Notes: generated by a model not told the origin, from the sequence alone. Counted from the stretch's first letter, positions 17,498-27,679 are shown. The stretch is DNA of 64,000 bases from Marinomonas sp. TW1 (GCF_001625355.1 NZ_JSEE01000002.1:248001-312000), one strand, 5' to 3'. A program made the numbers and translations.

Positions 17498-18448
17498 TTA
17501 GCTGGTGGCTAAAAAACGCAACAATATACTCAATGTCAGAAACGATAACACAGTTGTCACCAATAAGGTGCTGGCGCAAAAGCTTCGCTGACCATATTCA
17601 CCGCAAACAATAGGATAGGTACTGAACATCGGCATGGCCGCAAAGACTAATACCGACACTTTCAGAGCTGGATTCATCTCTGGAGTGAGCATCAGCAATA
17701 GCATCACCAACACAGGGAATAGGATCAGCTTTGCCACGGCCACCAAAGCAATCGCACTCAAATGCCCACGAATGGACACGCCGACTAGTGAGCCGCCAAT
17801 GACGACTAAGGCCGTTGGCGCGGCGCCATCCGCCAACAGTGACAAACTTTGTTGCGCAAATTCTGGTACCGGCACGGACAATATTGAAAAGCCCATGCCA
17901 GCCGTCAAAGCAATCAGCAATGGGTTGGTCGTAATGCGCTTGATCACCACCCAGCCTAAGTTTTTTGAGGTCGTATCTTGCTGCTTACGTTGCTGCCCGA
18001 GCATGGTTTCAATCACAATTAGGCACACAGGTAACAAAATGAGATTTTCGACCATCAAGGCCATGACAAAGGCTTGTGTCATCGGCTCATCAAAAAACTG
18101 CAACAACACCGGAAAACCAATAAACGCACTGTTTGACATGGTCGCCCCAACACCAAACACACCGACCGTGACGAGATCGGCCTTAATGAGCTTCCAGCCT
18201 AGTAGTAAGGTGATCAAAAAAGTACCCAAACCACCCATCGCGTAGACAAAAATATAATCTGGATGAAACACCTGCCAAAAATCCATGGCAGAAAGTTTGA
18301 CAAAAATCAGCGATGGTAAGGCCAGATACAAGACGAACCGGCTCAAACCCGCCAATGCGTTTAACGGAATAAAACCGTAACGAGCAGCGACAAAGCCCAC
18401 TAAAATCAACAAAAAAATTGGGGCAGTAATGTTTAAAACCACGTCCAT
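17498..18448 (-). CDS. AEC-family (auxin efflux carrier) transporter
   Basis: A 316-residue membrane protein with about ten helices in two inverted halves, typical of the AEC superfamily (permeases for malate, malonate and other organic anions). Family motifs include FVLYLALPSLIFVKLS near the N-terminus and GATMSNSAFIGFPVLLQFF, where the conserved Asn-Ser is at the unwound helix. The ATG at 18448 is chosen because AAGGTG lies upstream. The gene is probably co-transcribed with aroQ and is divergent from the LysR gene at 18603. Substrate unknown; a link to uptake or export in aromatic acid catabolism is only contextual. Confidence 0.85.
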   Translation of the reverse strand: MDVVLNITAPIFLLILVGFVAARYGFIPLNALAGLSRFVLYLALPSLIFVKLSAMDFWQVFHPDYIFVYAMGGLGTFLITLLLGWKLIKADLVTVGVFGVGATMSNSAFIGFPVLLQFFDEPMTQAFVMALMVENLILLPVCLIVIETMLGQQRKQQDTTSKNLGWVVIKRITTNPLLIALTAGMGFSILSVPVPEFAQQSLSLLADGAAPTALVVIGGSLVGVSIRGHLSAIALVAVAKLILFPVLVMLLLMLTPEMNPALKVSVLVFAAMPMFSTYPIVCGEYGQRSFCASTLLVTTVLSFLTLSILLRFLATS

Positions 18449-18602
18449 CGAATAACACCTTAGATTGCTCATCAATCAAATTAAAACTGGCAATTCTGTT
18501 ATATTCTCACACACAAAAAACCAACAAAACCTTTTTTAATTTGATTTTTTTGTTATTCAGTTTTGATATAGTCATTCTAAGTCACTAGACATTGAGGGGC
18601 AT

Positions 18603-19817
18603 ATGGAAGTATCCATTCCAAACTTACGACATTTACGTGTTTTTCTTGCTGTTACCGAATTAAAAAGCATTACACGAGCGTCGGACAGTATATTTTTATC
18701 CCAACCGGCCATTACTCAAGCCATTGCTAAATTAGAAGCCTTTTTAGGTGCGCCTTTATTTGAGCGTCACTCTGACGGTATGTATCCAACCGCCTCAGGG
18801 GAGATTTGGCAAAAACGGGTCAGTCGCGCTATTGACCATATTCAAGTGGCCACCCAAGACATAGTCAAAGATCAATCGACAAAAGAACGCTCACCCAAAA
18901 ACCTTGTGGCCTTAATTAGCACCACTCAGTTGCGAGCACTGGTGGCCGTCAGTGAAGCACAAAATTTCAGCATTGCCAGCCGCAACCTAGCAGTATCTCA
19001 ATCGTCAGTGCATCGAGCCGCTCGCGATTTAGAACGGTTATTGGGCGTCACTTTATTTGAAAAAAACAGCTTAGGCACCAGTGCCACAAAAGCCGCTCAA
19101 GCCTTGGCGAAAGCCACTAAATTGGCTTTCAATGAATTACGCCAGGGCATTTATGAAATCAATGCATTGCAGTTTAAAGATGTCAGTACCATTACCATAG
19201 GCAGTATGCCGCTGGCACGCATGACCATCTTACCCAAATCCATTCTTCGTTTTGATGAGCGCCATCCTGACGTCAATATCAAGGTCACAGAAGGCCCTTA
19301 CACGGATCTATTGCACCACTTGCGCCAAGGTGACATCGACATCATATTAGGCGCATTACGTTATCCAACGCCTGCTGACGATGTCATTCAAGAAGAGCTT
19401 TGGGCACCGCCTTTATCTGTGATTGCCCGTCAAGATCATCCCTTACTCAATCAACCCAACATCAGTGCGGCTGAATTGGCGCAATATGCTTGGGTTGTTC
19501 CTGCTAATGGAACACCAACAAGACAGGCTTTTGAAGACATTTTCAACGAGGTCAAGGTGGCTTTACCCAGTCGTTTGGTTGAATCCAGCTCACAAATATT
19601 AATTCGTGAATTGTTATTAGAAAGTGATCGTCTTACCTTGATGTCAGCACATCAAGTTGAGCGAGAAATCAATATTGGTCTATTAAAAGTCATCGACTTT
19701 CCATTAGAGCATACTCGACGCCCAATCGGTTTATGCGTGCGAAAAAGCTGGCTTCCAACGGTGACTCAATCTCACTTTTTGAGCGTACTGAGAGACATCT
19801 CTGAGCAGGTTCGGTGA
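18603..19817 (+). CDS. LysR-family regulator with two tandem helix-turn-helix domains
   Basis: A 404-residue protein, about 100 residues longer than a normal LysR regulator. Two complete LysR-type HTH domains are present. The first is at about residues 7-65 (LRHLRVFLAVTELKSITRAS...SQPAITQAIAKLEAFLGAPLFER). The second is at about 107-165 (LRALVAVSEAQNFSIASRNLAVSQSSVHRAARDLERLLGVTLFE). A standard LysR effector-binding domain starts near 195 (ITIGSMPLARM). It precedes ligC on the same strand and is divergent from the AEC gene, so it is the natural candidate for control of the protocatechuate genes. Nothing in the sequence proves the target or inducer. Confidence 0.88.
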   Translation: MEVSIPNLRHLRVFLAVTELKSITRASDSIFLSQPAITQAIAKLEAFLGAPLFERHSDGMYPTASGEIWQKRVSRAIDHIQVATQDIVKDQSTKERSPKNLVALISTTQLRALVAVSEAQNFSIASRNLAVSQSSVHRAARDLERLLGVTLFEKNSLGTSATKAAQALAKATKLAFNELRQGIYEINALQFKDVSTITIGSMPLARMTILPKSILRFDERHPDVNIKVTEGPYTDLLHHLRQGDIDIILGALRYPTPADDVIQEELWAPPLSVIARQDHPLLNQPNISAAELAQYAWVVPANGTPTRQAFEDIFNEVKVALPSRLVESSSQILIRELLLESDRLTLMSAHQVEREINIGLLKVIDFPLEHTRRPIGLCVRKSWLPTVTQSHFLSVLRDISEQVR

Positions 19818-19970
19818 TGATAATTGCTTTTCAATTGCAAAAAATGAATGGCTAAAGCGATGAATGGATTACCCCTAAAACAGTACCAGTGCTAGATTGA
19901 ACAGCATTATAAAACACTAAGGTGTGTTTTCCTTCTAACAATAAACACTCGCACTTTTAGGAGTAGACTG

Positions 19971-20918
19971 ATGAGAATTTGTATTGCTGGCGCTTCAGGC
20001 GCTTTTGGCATGAAACACATGGATGCCATTGCGGCCATCGAAGGGGCTGAAGTCACTTCCGTGGTAGGCACTAAAATTGATGCCATTAAAGAGTTTGCGG
20101 AACAGCGCGGTGTCGCTCACTTCACCACAGACCTAGCTGAGAGTTTGGCACGTGACGATGTCGACGCCGTTATCCTCGCCACACCAACACAAATGCATGC
20201 TGCACAAACCATTCAATGTTTGGAAGCTGGCAAACACGTGATGTCTGAAATTCCGATGGCGGATAACATCGAAGACGCTCGCAAAGTCGTTGAAATCAAG
20301 AAAAAAACCGGCTTAGTTGCCATGGCGGGGCACACTCGTCGTTTCAACCCTTCCCACCAGTGGATTCACAATAAAGTCTTAGCCGGTGAACTGACCATCC
20401 AACAAATGGATGTGCAAACTTACTTCTTCCGTCGTTCCAATAAAAATGCGCTTGGTAAAGCTCGCTCTTGGACTGACCACCTACTGTGGCACCATGCTTG
20501 TCATACGGTGGATTTATTCCAATATCAAACCGGTGAAACCGCTACCAAAGTACAAGCCATGCAAGGACCAATTCATCCTGAGCTGGGCATTGCGATGGAC
20601 ATGAGCATTGGTATGAAAGTATCCAATGGGGCGTTGTGTACCTTATCTTTATCCTTTAATAACGATGGTCCATTTGGCACTTTCTTCCGTTACATCTGTG
20701 ATAACGGCACCTATCTAGCTCGCTATGACGATTTGTTCGATGGTAACGATAACAAGATCGACTTAACCGGCGTGGCGGTTTCGAACAATGGCATTGAACT
20801 CCAAGACCGTGAATTTATCGCCGCCATTCAAGAAGGCCGTGATCCGAACTCTTGTGTAACTCAAGCCATTGACGCGATGGAAACCCTACATCGATTAGAG
20901 CAATGCTTAGAGGATTAA
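19971..20918 (+). CDS. ligC: 4-carboxy-2-hydroxymuconate-6-semialdehyde dehydrogenase
   Basis: A 315-residue Gfo/Idh/MocA-family oxidoreductase that closely follows Sphingobium LigC as I recall it: same length and shared blocks such as GHTRRFNPSHQWIHNK, QMDVQTYFFRR, RSWTDHLLWHHACHTVDLF, GPIHPELGIAMDMS and NGIELQDREFIAAI. The N-terminal Rossmann motif is GASGAFG. It oxidises the ring-cleavage product CHMS (as its hemiacetal) to 2-pyrone-4,6-dicarboxylate with NADP+. It is the only lig enzyme on this strand; the rest of the pathway lies in the opposite operon at 23762-28687. A strong terminator follows 23 bp after the stop. Confidence 0.92.
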   Translation: MRICIAGASGAFGMKHMDAIAAIEGAEVTSVVGTKIDAIKEFAEQRGVAHFTTDLAESLARDDVDAVILATPTQMHAAQTIQCLEAGKHVMSEIPMADNIEDARKVVEIKKKTGLVAMAGHTRRFNPSHQWIHNKVLAGELTIQQMDVQTYFFRRSNKNALGKARSWTDHLLWHHACHTVDLFQYQTGETATKVQAMQGPIHPELGIAMDMSIGMKVSNGALCTLSLSFNNDGPFGTFFRYICDNGTYLARYDDLFDGNDNKIDLTGVAVSNNGIELQDREFIAAIQEGRDPNSCVTQAIDAMETLHRLEQCLED

Positions 20919-20940
20919 AGTCGCTTTTCATTGCTATCAA

Positions 20941-20966
20941 CAGGAAGCTTCGGCTTCCTGTTTTTT
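20941..20966 (+). terminator. Intrinsic terminator after ligC
   Basis: CAGGAAGC-TTCG-GCTTCCTG with a UUCG-type tetraloop (20941-20960), followed by six T. Confidence 0.9.
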
Positions 20967-21010
20967 GTTCTCCCCCTATAATATGCCTGAGAAAATAACG
21001 AGGACCTGTT

Positions 21011-21991
21011 ATGTCAAAACACCCACATCTCGCCAATCCAAGTATCGGCTTAGGCTGTATGAACCTATCACATGCCTATGGATCCCCTGTACAACAAGAC
21101 GATGCGATCAAAGCCTTACAAGAGGCTTTTGAGATGGGCTATCGACATTTTGATACTGCCACGCTTTATGGTGGGGGAGCCAATGAAAAACTGGTTGGCC
21201 AAGCCTTAAAAGCGCATCGACAATCCTTCTTTTTGGCCAGTAAATGTGGCATGGCAATAGTGGATGGCAAAAAACAAATCAATGGCCGCCCCGAAACGAT
21301 TCGACAACAATGTGAGAACAGCCTAAAGCGTCTTCAGACCGACCACATTGACCTATATTACCTTCATAGGCTTGATCCAGATGTGGCCATAGAAGAAAGC
21401 GCTGGCGCCTTAGGTGACTTAGTAAAAGAAGGTAAAATTGGTGCCATTGGGTTATCCGAAGTCTCGGCTACTACCTTAAAAAGAGCGCATCAAGAATACC
21501 CTGTTACCGCCATCCAATCAGAGTACTCCTTATGGACTCGTAACCCTGAAATTGCGGTTCTAAAGACCTGCCAAGAATTGGACGTAACTTTTGTGGCTTT
21601 CAGTCCATTGGCACGAGGCTTTTTGACTGGTGGTCTAATGAACGCGGATGATTTAGAAGAGAAAGACATCCGTAACAATATGCCACGTTTTCAAGCAGAA
21701 CATTATGAAAACAATCTCGCACTGCTAAACGACTATTTATCCCTTGCTAAAGACATTGGATGCACTCCGGCGCAACTTGCCTTGGCTTGGATACAAGGTA
21801 AACACAAAAATATTGTCCCCATTCCTGGGACTCGTTCGGTTCATCATATGCAGGAAAATTTAGACGCAACACCACTCAATTTAGATGCGGCTCAAATTCG
21901 CCTACTGGATGAAATGATTAACCAAAATACCGTCCATGGTCCTCGCTACAATGCGGCACAACAAAAAGAGATCGACACAGAAGAGTTTTAA
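21011..21991 (+). CDS. Aldo/keto reductase
   Basis: A 326-residue AKR of the YajO/Tas-like group. The catalytic tetrad is visible: Asp (FDTATLYG), Tyr (same segment), Lys (ASKCG) and His (YYLHR). The C-terminal NADP-binding block is IPGTRSVHHMQENLDA. It probably reduces an aldehyde or ketone with NADPH. It has its own terminators on both sides (20941 and 22004), so it is likely a single-gene transcript. Its place between ligC and the rest of the lig genes may be incidental. Confidence 0.88.
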   Translation: MSKHPHLANPSIGLGCMNLSHAYGSPVQQDDAIKALQEAFEMGYRHFDTATLYGGGANEKLVGQALKAHRQSFFLASKCGMAIVDGKKQINGRPETIRQQCENSLKRLQTDHIDLYYLHRLDPDVAIEESAGALGDLVKEGKIGAIGLSEVSATTLKRAHQEYPVTAIQSEYSLWTRNPEIAVLKTCQELDVTFVAFSPLARGFLTGGLMNADDLEEKDIRNNMPRFQAEHYENNLALLNDYLSLAKDIGCTPAQLALAWIQGKHKNIVPIPGTRSVHHMQENLDATPLNLDAAQIRLLDEMINQNTVHGPRYNAAQQKEIDTEEF

Positions 21992-22003
21992 TGTCGTTTC
22001 TTT

Positions 22004-22024
22004 AGCCCCGTAAAGGGGCTTTTG
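22004..22024 (+). terminator. Intrinsic terminator after the aldo/keto reductase
   Basis: AGCCCC-GTAAA-GGGGCT followed by TTTTG. Confidence 0.85.
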
Positions 22025-22375
22025 TTATTCTTTGTTCGCTTTTCTTAATATCGCCATCTTTCCTTACGGACGGTTACAAACAGAGTCAACCTCCTAACGG
22101 TCCAAATTGATTTTAAAAATCTTTAAAATCAATCAGTTAAAAAAACAAACTCTACTTTCTTTTTACACATTGAAGGCCTATCAATACAGTTAGATACGCA
22201 TCGTTTCAGATTATTACCTTTCTAAAACGTGAAGCTTGTATTCAAATTATGATAAACACACTATAGTTTTGAAAATCATGTAGGAATAGACTTACAAACA
22301 TGTAGTCACTTTCTAACATTAATTCAGGCTAGATCAGACGTTTGCCAGACCAGAGACTAGATAGGGAATGTAATT
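22025..22375. other. 351-bp AT-rich gap with one long palindrome
   Basis: No gene is seen. ATTGATTTTAA (22106-22116) and TTAAAATCAAT (22123-22133) form a perfect AT-rich inverted repeat that could be a cruciform, an operator or a transcript end. The promoter of the following PAS receptor gene must be further right, but no consensus boxes stand out. Confidence 0.4.
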
Positions 22376-23689
22376 ATGTTTTTTAACAAAGCCAATAAGA
22401 GCGCCCCACAGACAGATGACACACCACTGTCTGAAAATGCGGCTTTCCTTAAAGCCATGAATAAGTTTTGTGCCACCATCAGCTTTTTGCCTGATGGCAC
22501 CATCATCGAAGCCAACACGCACTTTCTAAACGCTGTCGGCTATACTCTCGATGAAGTGAAAGGACAAAAACACGTTATTTTCTGCCCTAGCGAAGTCGCA
22601 AACAGTGCTGAGTACAAAAACTTCTGGCCTCAACTAGCAGCAGGGAGTTGTCAGCAGGGAACTTTCTTACGTAAGAAGAAAAATGGCGAAGACCTATGGA
22701 TTGAAGCCACTTATTTCCCGATTGAACAAGACGGAAAAATAGTCAAAGTGGTTAAAATTGCTTCGGACATTACAGCAGCAAAACACCTCGCCGATAGCCA
22801 TAAAGCCGTTTATGATGCCATTGACCGATCTAGTGCAACGATTGAGTTTCACCCGGATGGCACCATCATCACAGCCAATGATAACTTCCTAAAAACCATG
22901 GGATTTAGCTCAGTACAAGAAATTATTGGTACACACCACAGAAAGTTTTGTAAGGACGAGTTTTACCAACAAAACCCACGTTTCTGGGAAGAACTTGCCA
23001 ATGGCGACTTCAAATCAGGTCGGTTTGAACGCGTCAACAAGCAAGGCGACACCATCTGGTTAGAAGCCACCTACAACCCAATCTACGATGACAATGGCAA
23101 AGTCACCAAGGTCTTAAAAGTCGCCGCCAATATTACTGAACGAGTCACCGAACAATTGGCCATTCAACACGCTGCCGAAGTCGCTCACTCAACGTCGGTT
23201 GAAACAGCACAAGTCTCTGAAAACGGCGCGAAGATTTTGCGCAACACAGTGGAAGCGTCAAATCAGATCGTTACCGATATTGAGGCGTCCACCGAGCTGA
23301 TTGAAAGCCTAAACCAACAGTCTGAGAACATTGCTAAGATTGTCACCACCATTGGTTCCATTGCCGATCAAACCAACTTATTGGCGTTGAACGCAGCCAT
23401 TGAAGCAGCACGAGCTGGTGAACATGGACGCGGGTTTGCTGTCGTCGCCGATGAAGTTCGAACGCTTGCAGCGCGAACCAGTACCTCAACGGTCGAAATC
23501 GAAAACATGGTGGCTCAAAACAGTGATTTAACTCGCCAAGCCAAAGCCAGTATGAGTAAAGTCAGCGAGCGCTCTGGTGAGAGTGCACAATTGATCGAAG
23601 AAGCGTCGGGCATTATCCAAGAAATTCTCACTGGGGCAGAACACGTTGCTAACACAGTAAACAAATTGCTTCACGAAAATAATAACTAA
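22376..23689 (+). CDS. Soluble PAS-PAS chemoreceptor (BdlA/Aer-like)
   Basis: A 437-residue cytoplasmic chemoreceptor without membrane helices. Two PAS domains occur in tandem (about residues 28-140 and 148-265), both with the internal repeat DGTIIxANxxFLxxxGF and the [12 protein letters not shown] / [12 protein letters not shown] strands. The MCP signalling domain follows, with tip [44 protein letters not shown]. The order and length resemble BdlA (biofilm dispersion) and other PAS receptors that sense redox state or aromatic compounds. PAS ligand or cofactor is unknown. It is convergent with ligB and shares a bidirectional terminator with it. Its position inside a catabolic cluster makes a role in taxis to aromatics possible. 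Confidence 0.88.
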   Translation: MFFNKANKSAPQTDDTPLSENAAFLKAMNKFCATISFLPDGTIIEANTHFLNAVGYTLDEVKGQKHVIFCPSEVANSAEYKNFWPQLAAGSCQQGTFLRKKKNGEDLWIEATYFPIEQDGKIVKVVKIASDITAAKHLADSHKAVYDAIDRSSATIEFHPDGTIITANDNFLKTMGFSSVQEIIGTHHRKFCKDEFYQQNPRFWEELANGDFKSGRFERVNKQGDTIWLEATYNPIYDDNGKVTKVLKVAANITERVTEQLAIQHAAEVAHSTSVETAQVSENGAKILRNTVEASNQIVTDIEASTELIESLNQQSENIAKIVTTIGSIADQTNLLALNAAIEAARAGEHGRGFAVVADEVRTLAARTSTSTVEIENMVAQNSDLTRQAKASMSKVSERSGESAQLIEEASGIIQEILTGAEHVANTVNKLLHENNN

Positions 23690-23714
23690 GCCTTATTACC
23701 TTTCTTACAAGCAT

Positions 23715-23744
23715 AAAAAAACGCGCCTTTAGAGCGCGTTTTTT
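23715..23744. terminator. Bidirectional terminator between the PAS receptor and ligB
   Basis: AAAAAACGCGC-CTTTAGA-GCGCGTTTTTT gives a GC stem with A/T runs on both sides, serving both convergent genes. Confidence 0.88.
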
Positions 23745-23761
23745 GTCATCATAAGGCAGAG

Positions 23762-24610
23762 CTATTTGGGCATTTCATGCTCAAGTAGCAACAGGCCTGC
23801 TCCAGTATTGGAGATCGGCGCATGATAGTTACGATGCAACTCTGTTACCTTGCCGCGCAATACACCACGCATGGCAATCCACATATTGAGTTCAACAGTT
23901 TGCGCGCCACCGATTTTCACCAAATCCAGATTGGAGTAAGTGGTTAGCTCTTCAGGGCTATCGACAAGCTTATCCATACACTCAAGGTCAAATTGTCTAT
24001 TCAATGTACCAGCAGCTTCCCCATCCAATTGATGAGATAAACCGCCGGTACCAAAAATAGCGACGGTCATATCCGAATCAAAAGATTCAATGGCCTTACC
24101 AATCGCTTGACCTAAAGCATAACAACGCTTCGGTTGTGGCATTGGGTGCTGCTCACAGTTAATACAAACCGGAATCACTTTTACGTGACCATATTCATTG
24201 CCTGGCCACATCAAACTAAGTGGCACCGTTAAACCATGATCCACCTTCATTTCTTGGCAAATGGTCATATCAAAACCGTCTTCCACTAAACTGTTGGCAA
24301 TATGCCAAGACAGCTCCGACTCGCCGGTTACAGGAGGGATGGTTGCAATGCCCCAACCTTCATCTGAATTGTGATATTCGTCCGCCACACCAATGGCAAA
24401 GGTCGGCTTTTTGTCGATGAAAAACTCCAAACCATGATCGTTATAAAAAAGTACGATCACATCCGGCTTTTTCTCATTTAGCCATTTACGCACAGGTGGA
24501 TAACCATCAAAGAAAGGCTTCCAATAAGGGGTTTCTTCTGCCTTGTTTGCCATCGCATTGGCAATCGCAGGAATATGGGACGTTGTTACTGCACCAATAA
24601 TATTCGCCAT
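23762..24610 (-). CDS. ligB: Protocatechuate 4,5-dioxygenase beta (catalytic) subunit
   Basis: A 282-residue class III extradiol dioxygenase. Iron ligands line up with LigB of Sphingobium: H12 (TSHIPAI), H59 (YNDHG) and E240 (AQTVELNMW), with the catalytic base H193 (GLSHQL). With LigA it cleaves protocatechuate between C4 and C5 to 4-carboxy-2-hydroxymuconate-6-semialdehyde using O2 and Fe(II). It is the last gene of the operon ligJ-K-galD-I-A-B; its first base overlaps the last base of ligA. Confidence 0.95.
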   Translation of the reverse strand: MANIIGAVTTSHIPAIANAMANKAEETPYWKPFFDGYPPVRKWLNEKKPDVIVLFYNDHGLEFFIDKKPTFAIGVADEYHNSDEGWGIATIPPVTGESELSWHIANSLVEDGFDMTICQEMKVDHGLTVPLSLMWPGNEYGHVKVIPVCINCEQHPMPQPKRCYALGQAIGKAIESFDSDMTVAIFGTGGLSHQLDGEAAGTLNRQFDLECMDKLVDSPEELTTYSNLDLVKIGGAQTVELNMWIAMRGVLRGKVTELHRNYHAPISNTGAGLLLLEHEMPK

Positions 24611-24975
24611 TATGCTTCTCCTGAGCCACGTTTCACTAACATGGCTTTGAATTCTTCAAGACTCATACCCGTTTGAATGGCGCCAATGTCTTGCATGTTT
24701 AGTTTTAGCAGACCCGCAAACTTAGCCACATAATAAATACTGCCACCTTGTTGCAAGAGTCCAATGATGTCTCGCTCATGAATGGCCTTAATCTGCGCTT
24801 CAGTTAAACCAAATTTGGCACAATAAGCGTCTGGGTCTTTGTTAAACTCATCACGAGCCGCTTGCTCATTGAAAGAGAAGCACATTTTATTCAGCCCATA
24901 GCCTTTCTTTGCCATCTTGCCATCAAACAGGTAAGTGCCTGGTACAGGTTGAGTCGGATCATTTGCTGTCATCAT
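24610..24975 (-). CDS. ligA: Protocatechuate 4,5-dioxygenase alpha subunit
   Basis: A 121-residue LigA-type small subunit. The helical LigA fold caps the active site of LigB. Typical blocks: PGTYLFDG, KGYGLNKMCFSFN, YCAKFGLTEAQIKAI and GGSIYYVAKFAGL. The frame opens with two methionines, so the true start may be 24972. It lies directly upstream of and overlaps ligB by one base, indicating coupled synthesis of the two subunits. Confidence 0.94.
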   Translation of the reverse strand: MMTANDPTQPVPGTYLFDGKMAKKGYGLNKMCFSFNEQAARDEFNKDPDAYCAKFGLTEAQIKAIHERDIIGLLQQGGSIYYVAKFAGLLKLNMQDIGAIQTGMSLEEFKAMLVKRGSGEA

Positions 24976-25016
24976 TCACACCTTTTTATTTTGTTTTCCG
25001 TTACCTGAGTAACCGA

Positions 25017-25889
25017 TTATGACCAGTAAAGACGCATTGGGTTATCCACCAGCAAGGCTTGCTGCAGCTTTGGCGTCGTTGCAATATGAGGAATCACATC
25101 CACAAGATGGCCATCATTTGGCGCTTCAACTTTCATATTTGGATGCGGCCAATCCGTCCCCCACAATACACGATCAGAAAACTTCTCAACTAGGGTGCGA
25201 GCAAACGGGTAAACATCAGAATAATCCGGCGCATGCTGTGTTAAGCGTTCAGGACAGCTTACCTTACACCAGACATTATCATTGTCCGCCATGAAGTTCA
25301 CAAAGCGTTGAAAATCCGGATGATCGACACCATTGGCAACGTTAGGGGTGCCCATATGATCCACAACAATCGTCGTATTTAACTCTTTCAAGAAAGGAAT
25401 AAGATCTTCTAGATCCGCCGCTTCAAAATACACCACAATATGCCACCCAAAAGGGCGAATTTTATCAGCGATAGAGAAAAACACTTCTCTTGGTGTACTA
25501 TCAACAAGGCGCTTTACAAAGTTAAAGCGCACACCGCGAATCCCCGCAGCATGCATTTTCTCAAGCTCTTCATGGGTAATAGAATCATCCACAAACGCCA
25601 CCCCACGAGCCAGATCGCCAGCGCTTTCTAGTGCATCAATCAGGGCCGAGTTATCCGTGCTGTGGCAAGAAGCCTGCACAATGACGTTACGAGAAAAACC
25701 GAGATGGTCGCGCAAGGCAAATAACTGCTCTTTTGACGCATCACAAGGGGTATATTTGCGCTTTGGATGATACGGAAATTTATCCGCTGGACCAAATACG
25801 TGACAGTGTGCATCAACGGCACCTTCAGGCGCTTGGAAGGCCGGCTTAGCTGGGTTAGGATGAAATGGAATGTAGGTTTTGTCCATCAT
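25017..25889 (-). CDS. ligI: 2-pyrone-4,6-dicarboxylate hydrolase
   Basis: A 290-residue amidohydrolase-superfamily lactonase. Recognised by DAHCHVFGPADKFPY (H28, H30), VDHMGTP with the conserved His, and WGTDWPHPN with the catalytic Asp. It opens the 2-pyrone-4,6-dicarboxylate made by LigC to 4-oxalomesaconate, and needs little or no metal in the characterised family. It sits between galD and ligA in the operon; 41 bp separate it from ligA and 39 bp from galD. Confidence 0.94.
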   Translation of the reverse strand: MMDKTYIPFHPNPAKPAFQAPEGAVDAHCHVFGPADKFPYHPKRKYTPCDASKEQLFALRDHLGFSRNVIVQASCHSTDNSALIDALESAGDLARGVAFVDDSITHEELEKMHAAGIRGVRFNFVKRLVDSTPREVFFSIADKIRPFGWHIVVYFEAADLEDLIPFLKELNTTIVVDHMGTPNVANGVDHPDFQRFVNFMADNDNVWCKVSCPERLTQHAPDYSDVYPFARTLVEKFSDRVLWGTDWPHPNMKVEAPNDGHLVDVIPHIATTPKLQQALLVDNPMRLYWS

Positions 25890-25928
25890 AATCGAATGCC
25901 TTATTTATCATTGTTTTAATCAATCGAT

Positions 25929-26999
25929 TCACAAACCGTTTGCCTGAGCAAAGACCTGCCCATCAAACAGCTTCCTAGCGGTGCGAAGAATCGCCGCACT
26001 GCCCAACTGACCTTGTGAATCTTTATCTAATATAACGGTCATGGCACCAATCGGATGCTCTACATCCAGTGACATGCGTTCACCATCAGCATAATGTGCC
26101 AACTCATGAGCGGGCGACCCCGTTAAAATGGCCGCAGTGGCGACACTAACCGCACCGAGCACGCCAATCGAAGCATGACAACGATGAGGAATAAAGGTAC
26201 GTGTCGAAATCGCCCCACCGTCACTAGGCACACTGACCATTGACATCTTTGGTACGGATTTGCTCGTCACATCGCCCAAATTCATCATGGGACCAACCTG
26301 CAAACGAATCGATTCCAACTTTGCTTTTAGCGTTTCATTGGCTTCCAATTCTTCCCGTGTCTCAGTGCCACTGATGCCCATGTCGGCGGCCTTCAGCACG
26401 ACGACAGGCATACCGTTGTCGATACAAGTAACGGGAACACCGTCGATCACATCGACCACATTACCAGTGGGCAACAAGGCGCCACAAGTCGAGCCAGCGG
26501 TATCCTGAAAGACAATCGGTACAGGGGCAGAAAAGCCAGGTACGCCATCAATTCGAGCATCACCTTCATACTGTACTTCCCCGTTTTTAACCGACACTCG
26601 AGCAACGGCAATCTGCTGGGTATTTTCCATGAAAATACGCACGGAGGTTTCCCCTTCAGACGCGTCAACTAAGCCTCTTTCGATCGCAAAAGGCCCTACT
26701 CCGGCTAAAATGTTACCGCAATTTTGCGCATCCGTGACCACCGCCTGATCGACAAACACTTGCAGAAATAAATACTCTACGTCCGCCTCTTCTCGGCTGG
26801 CTTTTTTGACGATCGCAACTTTTGATGCCAATGGATCGGCACCGCCAATACCATCGATCTGACGTTCATCTGGAGAGCCCATAATACGCAGCAACAAAGC
26901 ATCACGCTCTGCTACATCGGAAGGCAAATCGTCCGCTAGGAAATAGGCACCCTTCGAAGTGCCACCGCGCATCCACATGCAAGCAATGCCGTTAGACAT
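25929..26999 (-). CDS. galD: 4-oxalomesaconate tautomerase (PrpF-like; GalD/LigU type)
   Basis: A 356-residue PrpF/diaminopimelate-epimerase-fold isomerase. The start [26 protein letters not shown] matches GalD of the Pseudomonas gallate pathway, and the same function in Sphingobium is called LigU. The active-site cysteine is expected in [15 protein letters not shown]. It converts the keto or cis form of oxalomesaconate to the form accepted by the hydratase LigJ. The gene overlaps the 3' end of ligK by 8 bp. Confidence 0.9.
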   Translation of the reverse strand: MSNGIACMWMRGGTSKGAYFLADDLPSDVAERDALLLRIMGSPDERQIDGIGGADPLASKVAIVKKASREEADVEYLFLQVFVDQAVVTDAQNCGNILAGVGPFAIERGLVDASEGETSVRIFMENTQQIAVARVSVKNGEVQYEGDARIDGVPGFSAPVPIVFQDTAGSTCGALLPTGNVVDVIDGVPVTCIDNGMPVVVLKAADMGISGTETREELEANETLKAKLESIRLQVGPMMNLGDVTSKSVPKMSMVSVPSDGGAISTRTFIPHRCHASIGVLGAVSVATAAILTGSPAHELAHYADGERMSLDVEHPIGAMTVILDKDSQGQLGSAAILRTARKLFDGQVFAQANGL

Positions 27000-27669
27000 A
27001 CTTCAACCCTTTCTCTTTCAAACGTGGGCGCATGTTGTAAATGTCTAAGCCCAGCTCACCATTGGCCATACGCACCCTTTTGGCTTCTTCATTTGCCATA
27101 CGAGCACGAGCCAGTTCTAATACTTCCGCGGCATTTTCTCGACGAACGACCACCACACCGTCGTCATCTGCGACAATCACATCGCCAGCATGAACCGTTT
27201 CATCCGCACAGACGATTGACACATTGACAGAACCAACGGTTTCTTTAATGGTGCCCTCTGAAAAGATCGCTTTTGACCACACAGGGAAATCCATCTGACG
27301 TAGATCACGAGTATCACGAACCCCGCCATCAATCACCAAACCGACAACCCCACGCGCTTGCGCCGAAGTTGCCAGCAAATCACCAAAGAAACCGTGATTG
27401 GAAGGTGACGTTGGCGCAAACACCATTACATCGCCTGCCTGACATTGCTCAATCGCCACGTGCATCATCCAGTTGTCGCCCGCCGCACCTGAAATGGTGA
27501 CCGCGGAACCCGCAATGGTCTTATCCATTTGAATGGGACGCATGTAATGCGCTAATAAACCAACTCGACCTTGCGACTCATGGATGGTCGCCACGCCACA
27601 TTCCGCTAAACCATCAATGACGGATTGATCCGCTCGCTCAATATGTTGAACTACGATATTTTCTCGCAT
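26992..27669 (-). CDS. ligK: 4-carboxy-4-hydroxy-2-oxoadipate aldolase / oxaloacetate decarboxylase
   Basis: A 225-residue class II aldolase of the HMG/CHA (RraA-fold) family. The metal/substrate region [17 protein letters not shown] (with conserved D, R and D), the GDVMVFAP segment and [14 protein letters not shown] are visible. It performs the last step of the pathway, splitting 4-carboxy-4-hydroxy-2-oxoadipate to pyruvate and oxaloacetate, and family members also decarboxylate oxaloacetate. It lies 10 bp after ligJ and overlaps galD. Confidence 0.94.
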   Translation of the reverse strand: MRENIVVQHIERADQSVIDGLAECGVATIHESQGRVGLLAHYMRPIQMDKTIAGSAVTISGAAGDNWMMHVAIEQCQAGDVMVFAPTSPSNHGFFGDLLATSAQARGVVGLVIDGGVRDTRDLRQMDFPVWSKAIFSEGTIKETVGSVNVSIVCADETVHAGDVIVADDDGVVVVRRENAAEVLELARARMANEEAKRVRMANGELGLDIYNMRPRLKEKGLKYV

Positions 27670-27679
27670 TATCTTCCCC

